A DNA stretch of 64,000 bases, from positions 2,480,001 to 2,544,000 of the forward strand of contig NZ_CP041687.1 of the NCBI RefSeq assembly GCF_007362475.1, written 5' to 3'. Shown here piece after piece: positions 61,299 through 64,000 of this stretch (positions are counted from its first letter, which is position 1; every line of letters starts with the position of its first letter). The notes under the pieces were generated by a model. That model worked only from the letters and a program-made list of their open reading frames with translations, searched no databases and was not told where the DNA came from. The stretch comes from Chryseobacterium sp. SNU WT5. Lineage in GTDB: Bacteria > Bacteroidota > Bacteroidia > Flavobacteriales > Weeksellaceae. The translations under genes were made by a program, and so were the position numbers.

Positions 61299-62338
61299 AA
61301 ATAAATAATGATCTTATCAATAACACTTTATTAAATCAATTGGGATATCGGAATAAAAATGTTTTAAAAGGACCTTCTTTCGGTGTTGACAGTAGTTTAA
61401 TAAAAATTTCGGACGAGTTAGAAATGGTCTCTGCAAGTGATCCATTATCGTATTTACCAAAATTGGGTCCCGAACTGTCTGCCTATTTATCTGTTCATTT
61501 AATTGCCAATGATATTGTGACTTCTGGTGTTTCACCACAATATTTTCAGATGGTTTTAAATTTACCCGAAGACATGACGGAAAAAGTATTCCAAGAATAT
61601 TGGACCGCAATTCATTACGAGTGTGAAAAAAATAAAATCGCAATTACGGGCGGACATACCGGTTGGGTAATGGGACACAATTCTACCGTGAGTGGAGGAG
61701 GAACAATGTTCGCAATCGCGCCAAAAGGAAGTTTGTTGACGTCGGATCAAGCAGAAGTAGGAGACGTGATGTTGATGACTAAACACGCTGGAATTGCTTC
61801 TACGGCGATCTTAGGTTTGTATTTTCCTGAAACTTCAAAGAAACTTTTTAAAGGAGAAGAACCTTTCGATTTTCTTCAATTATTTCACCAAATAAGTGTG
61901 ATGCGTGAAGGTTTACTCGCTGCGGAATTTAATAAGAAAAATCCAGGATCTGTAAAAGCGATGCATGATATAACGGAAGGTGGAGTACTAAACGCATTTG
62001 CCGAATTTTCGATTGCAGCCGGGATTCGGTGTGAATTGGATTTACGAAAAGTTCCAGTTTTAAAAGAGCAATGGAAGTTGTTGGATCAATTCAATCTTTC
62101 GCCTTTTGAAATTATTGGAGCAGGAAGTATGCTGATGAGCGTCAATCCCAGTAAAATTGAAGAATTACTGAATTTTTTAAATTTAAATGGAATTCAAGCA
62201 ACGGTGATAGGATCTTTTCATAATAAAGAGCGTTCAACTTACAAAGACCTCAATGGAAATGTGATGGATTTAAAACCGATAGAATTAGATCCTTATTGGA
62301 AAGCATTTGGGAATGCCTTAGAAAAGGAATGGTTATGA
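61295..62338 (+). CDS. PurM/AIR-synthase-fold protein (ThiL/HypE-related)
   Basis: A 347-residue protein of the AIR-synthase superfamily, whose members (PurM, ThiL, HypE, SelD) bind ATP across a dimer interface. The N-terminal half has GPSFGVDSSLIKISDELEMVSASDPLSYLP and HLIANDIVTSGVSPQYFQMVLNLP (the Asn-Asp-(I/L)-x-x-x-G pattern), then KIAITGGHTGWVMGHNSTVSGG. The C-terminal half has MHDITEGGVLNAFAEFSIAAG. It lacks the ThiL Gly-Asp-Asp-Ala-Ala motif (here G-V-D-S-S), so it is not orthologous to ThiL by sight. In this operon a phosphorylation or condensation step in thiamine synthesis is likely. Confidence 0.82.
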   Translation: MKINNDLINNTLLNQLGYRNKNVLKGPSFGVDSSLIKISDELEMVSASDPLSYLPKLGPELSAYLSVHLIANDIVTSGVSPQYFQMVLNLPEDMTEKVFQEYWTAIHYECEKNKIAITGGHTGWVMGHNSTVSGGGTMFAIAPKGSLLTSDQAEVGDVMLMTKHAGIASTAILGLYFPETSKKLFKGEEPFDFLQLFHQISVMREGLLAAEFNKKNPGSVKAMHDITEGGVLNAFAEFSIAAGIRCELDLRKVPVLKEQWKLLDQFNLSPFEIIGAGSMLMSVNPSKIEELLNFLNLNGIQATVIGSFHNKERSTYKDLNGNVMDLKPIELDPYWKAFGNALEKEWL

Positions 62339-62934
62339 AAAAAGAATTGTATCTAATATTGGATTGCAGTATTGATTTTGAATTACTGTTCTCTCAAGCG
62401 AAACAAGCCTTAGAAGGTGGTGCGGACAAAATTCAGCTGTTTAATGCTCATCGTTTTACAAATTTAGAAATTGCACAACTGCTTAAACTTTGTCACCATT
62501 ATCACGCATTATTGCTCATTAATCAAGATTTTGACTTTGCAATTTCAAATAATTGTGATGGAGTGCATTTCGACGAATTACCAGACTCCTGGGATTCTGA
62601 TAAAGTTCCAACCTCTTTCTTAGTTGGTCTTACCGTTGGAAATGATGAAAACACCATTAAAAAAGCAATTGAGAATTCAGTTGATTATATTTCGTTTTGT
62701 AGTTTGTATCCCACGAAATCTGCGACAAATTGTGAAATAATCAATCACCAAAACATTATAAAAGCGTCGGAGAACTTTAGTATTCCGATTTATGTAGCTG
62801 GTGGAATAACCCCCGAACATTTAGATGAAATAAAAGATTGGCCAATAGCAGGAATCGCCATGATCACAGGAATTACTGAAGCTGAAAATATAACAGCTCG
62901 CGTTAAAGAAATTAAAAAAAGAATAAACCCATGA
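62335..62934 (+). CDS. ThiE/TenI-like thiamine phosphate synthase homologue
   Basis: A 199-residue TIM-barrel protein of the thiamine-phosphate synthase family, which joins hydroxymethylpyrimidine diphosphate and thiazole phosphate. Conserved segments are INQDFDFAISNNCDGVHFDELPDSW, GLTVGNDENTIKKAIENSVDYISFCSLYPTKSATN and IPIYVAGGITPEHL. The diphosphate motif near strand 2, normally Gln-x-Arg-x-Lys, reads IQLFNAHRFTN here, without the paired basic residues, so the substrate or chemistry may differ. The start is ATG 62335, overlapping the preceding stop by four bases. The upstream Met at 62296 is inside the PurM-like gene. Confidence 0.85.
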   Translation: MKKELYLILDCSIDFELLFSQAKQALEGGADKIQLFNAHRFTNLEIAQLLKLCHHYHALLLINQDFDFAISNNCDGVHFDELPDSWDSDKVPTSFLVGLTVGNDENTIKKAIENSVDYISFCSLYPTKSATNCEIINHQNIIKASENFSIPIYVAGGITPEHLDEIKDWPIAGIAMITGITEAENITARVKEIKKRINP

Positions 62935-63206
62935 CTCAAGAAAAATTAGATAAAATGTGCTGTCCATTTGATAAAAATGATTTGCATTTGGAAATTTACA
63001 GAGAAGATCAAACACAGGTTTTAGAGGGTTTATTTACCTGCGCTTCTTGTAAACGATATTTCCCCATCATCTCTGGAATACCGATTATGATTCCGGATGA
63101 ATATCGGGAACTTTCATTTGAACAAGGCTTTTTAGATCGATATCAACATCAAATGCCTAAACTACAATCCAACTTTCGAGTGGATGAAATAAAAGTTTTA
63201 GGATAA
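62931..63206 (+). CDS. Trm112-like small zinc protein
   Basis: A 91-residue protein. MCCPFDKNDLHLEIY and FTCASCKRYFPIISGIPIMIP match the Trm112/UPF0434 family (C-P-x-[CD]-K ... C-x2-C ... [YF]-P-I-x-x-G-I-P). Four cysteines (near residues 10, 11, 38 and 41) can bind zinc. Trm112 proteins act as activators of methyltransferases in eukaryotes and archaea. The operon's first gene is a methyltransferase, so it may be its partner. The ATG overlaps the ThiE-like stop by four bases. It ends the operon; the following 160 bases hold a hairpin and the ada promoter. Confidence 0.82.
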   Translation: MTQEKLDKMCCPFDKNDLHLEIYREDQTQVLEGLFTCASCKRYFPIISGIPIMIPDEYRELSFEQGFLDRYQHQMPKLQSNFRVDEIKVLG

Positions 63207-63208
63207 TT

Positions 63209-63258
63209 CTTTTTCTAAAAATTAGGAACTTTCTTTAGTTTTTAGAAATCAGAAAAAG
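63209..63258 (+). other. Hairpin downstream of the TPP-riboswitch operon
   Basis: CTTTTTCT - AAAAATTA pairs with TAGTTTTT and AGAAAAAG, with a bulge. There is no clear T-run, so this is a possible 3' stabilising or weak termination structure. Confidence 0.35.
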
Positions 63259-63320
63259 AGGAGACTTTAATTGTAATTTTATTCAACTTTTGGTTTAAAA
63301 AATAGTTGTCGACTTTTCGG

Positions 63321-63351
63321 TTGTGTTGCGATTTGTATTCGTGTATTTTTG
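63321..63351 (+). promoter_or_regulatory. Promoter of ada
   Basis: TTG at 63321-63323 and TATTTTTG at 63344-63351, separated by 20 bases, is a full match to the Bacteroidetes promoter. The ATG follows 16 bases after the -7 element. Confidence 0.6.
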
Positions 63352-63366
63352 TTTTAAATTTACGAC

Positions 63367-64000
63367 ATGGAACTTTCAAACGACCTCATGTATCAAGCTT
63401 CAGTTGATAAAAACCCTGATTTTGAAGGCGTTTTTTGGATGGGCGTGAAAACAACTGGAATATTTTGCCGACCAACGTGTACCGCACGAAAACCGAAACC
63501 TGAAAATGTAGAGTTTTTTCAAAATACAAAAGATGCTATATTAAAAGGGTATCGACCTTGCAAAGTTTGTAAACCATTAGAAAATCCAGATGAAACTCCA
63601 GAGTATATTCAAAAGATTTTAGAAGAATTAAGAGAAGATCCTTCTTTGAAATTTAAAGATTTTGATTTGGTCGAGCGTGGAGTAGAGCCGGCTACAATTA
63701 GAAGATGGTTTCAAAAAAACCACGGAATGACCTTTCATGCATTTCAAAGAATGTTCCGGTTAAATACGGCTTTTAAAAAAATACAGCAAGGTGATAATAT
63801 TATGAAAACTGCTTATGATAGTGGTTTCGAAAGTTTAAGCGGTTTTAATGAAAGTTTCAAATCGATATTTGGAGTTTCTCCCAAAAATTCTAAAACGCAA
63901 AAAATTATTGATCTTAAAAGAATCGAAACTCCGATCGGAACAATGTATGCTGCAGCGGTTGAAGAAGGGATTTGCATGCTAGAATTCACCGACCGAAAAA
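63367..64000 (+). CDS. ada: Bifunctional Ada regulator / O6-methylguanine-DNA methyltransferase (3' truncated)
   Basis: The reading frame runs from ATG 63367 out of the right edge; about 211 codons are visible. The Ada zinc domain has all four cysteines (Cys34 and Cys38 in GIFCRPTCTARKP, Cys65 and Cys68 in RPCKVCKP), of which the first is the phosphotriester methyl acceptor. An AraC-type HTH follows (about residues 100-170: VERGVEPATIRRWFQKNHGMTFHAFQRMFR and YDSGFESLSGFNESFKSIFGVSP). The methyltransferase domain begins at about 180 (ETPIGTMYAAAVEEGICMLEF); the active-site PCHR segment would lie beyond the window. Confidence 0.92.
   Translation, partial: MELSNDLMYQASVDKNPDFEGVFWMGVKTTGIFCRPTCTARKPKPENVEFFQNTKDAILKGYRPCKVCKPLENPDETPEYIQKILEELREDPSLKFKDFDLVERGVEPATIRRWFQKNHGMTFHAFQRMFRLNTAFKKIQQGDNIMKTAYDSGFESLSGFNESFKSIFGVSPKNSKTQKIIDLKRIETPIGTMYAAAVEEGICMLEFTDRK

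Noticed and set aside
1-64000. CRISPR arrays, rRNA genes, intact transposases or prophage modules
   Set aside because: No repeat-spacer pattern, rRNA core sequence, transposase frame or phage structural gene was recognised; the Bro-N gene stands alone.

Overview
The window looks like a chromosomal segment of a low-GC Flavobacteriia member, most likely in the Chryseobacterium/Kaistella (Weeksellaceae) area. The evidence is: Bacteroidetes-type promoters (-7 element TAnnTTTG, sometimes with an upstream TTG) in front of many genes; A-rich translation starts instead of strong Shine-Dalgarno sites; a type IX secretion type B C-terminal sorting domain; SusC-like/OMP beta-barrel proteins; a small histone-H1-like protein; and short intergenic repeats of the kind common in this family. 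There is one tRNA gene, no rRNA, no CRISPR array and no intact insertion sequence.

Layout. 1-4.6 kb: the 3' end of an aspartyl-protease/PDZ protein, a small membrane protein, an L,D-transpeptidase lipoprotein, an EEP-family phosphohydrolase and an EamA transporter. 4.7-10.4 kb: glycogen synthesis (glgB-glgA, minus strand) and, divergently, a sugar aminotransferase plus galE. 10.5-16.6 kb: a TonB-linked receptor, mltG, dapF, pnuC and a Crp/Fnr regulator. 16.8-24.9 kb: two APC amino-acid permeases, a BNR/YCF48-like protein, a frameshifted DUF2255 gene, hemN, a GNAT acetyltransferase and a VIT1/CCC1 metal transporter. 25-33.6 kb: a 1182-residue T9SS cargo protein, a 987-residue TPR protein and an outer-membrane barrel, with clustered DnaA-box-like sites between the first two. 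33.7-36.8 kb: tRNA-Arg(UCG), a GIY-YIG remnant, a nitroreductase-ohrR-ohr operon with a visible operator, a histone-H1-like gene and a transaldolase-type aldolase. 37.2-43.3 kb: a seven-gene biosynthetic operon. 43.3-52.9 kb: a lipoprotein, acs, and pyrB-carA-(Bro-N gene)-carB behind a probable attenuator. 53-60.3 kb: a SNF2-family ATPase, a SigK/RskA-like sigma/anti-sigma pair, msrB, a fasciclin protein and a DUF2911 protein. 60.4-63.2 kb: a TPP-riboswitch operon. The right edge cuts an ada gene.

The parts that deserve most attention are: (1) the TPP-riboswitch operon, in which a SAM methyltransferase, a PurM/AIR-synthase-fold protein, a divergent ThiE and a Trm112-like zinc protein are joined by three successive 4-base ATGA overlaps, an unusual gene set for thiamine metabolism; (2) the type III polyketide synthase - methyltransferase - flavoprotein trio (the same three functions as the Streptomyces griseus srsABC phenolic-lipid operon) fused in one operon to dedicated ACP, ketosynthase, dehydratase and FabI-type reductase genes, with the inter-gene gaps filled by repeats; (3) a 22-codon leader peptide followed directly by an intrinsic terminator in front of pyrB, organised like the enterobacterial pyrBI attenuator; and (4) a Bro-N-domain gene inserted between carA and carB. 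All functions are read from sequence motifs and family knowledge; no database search was run.
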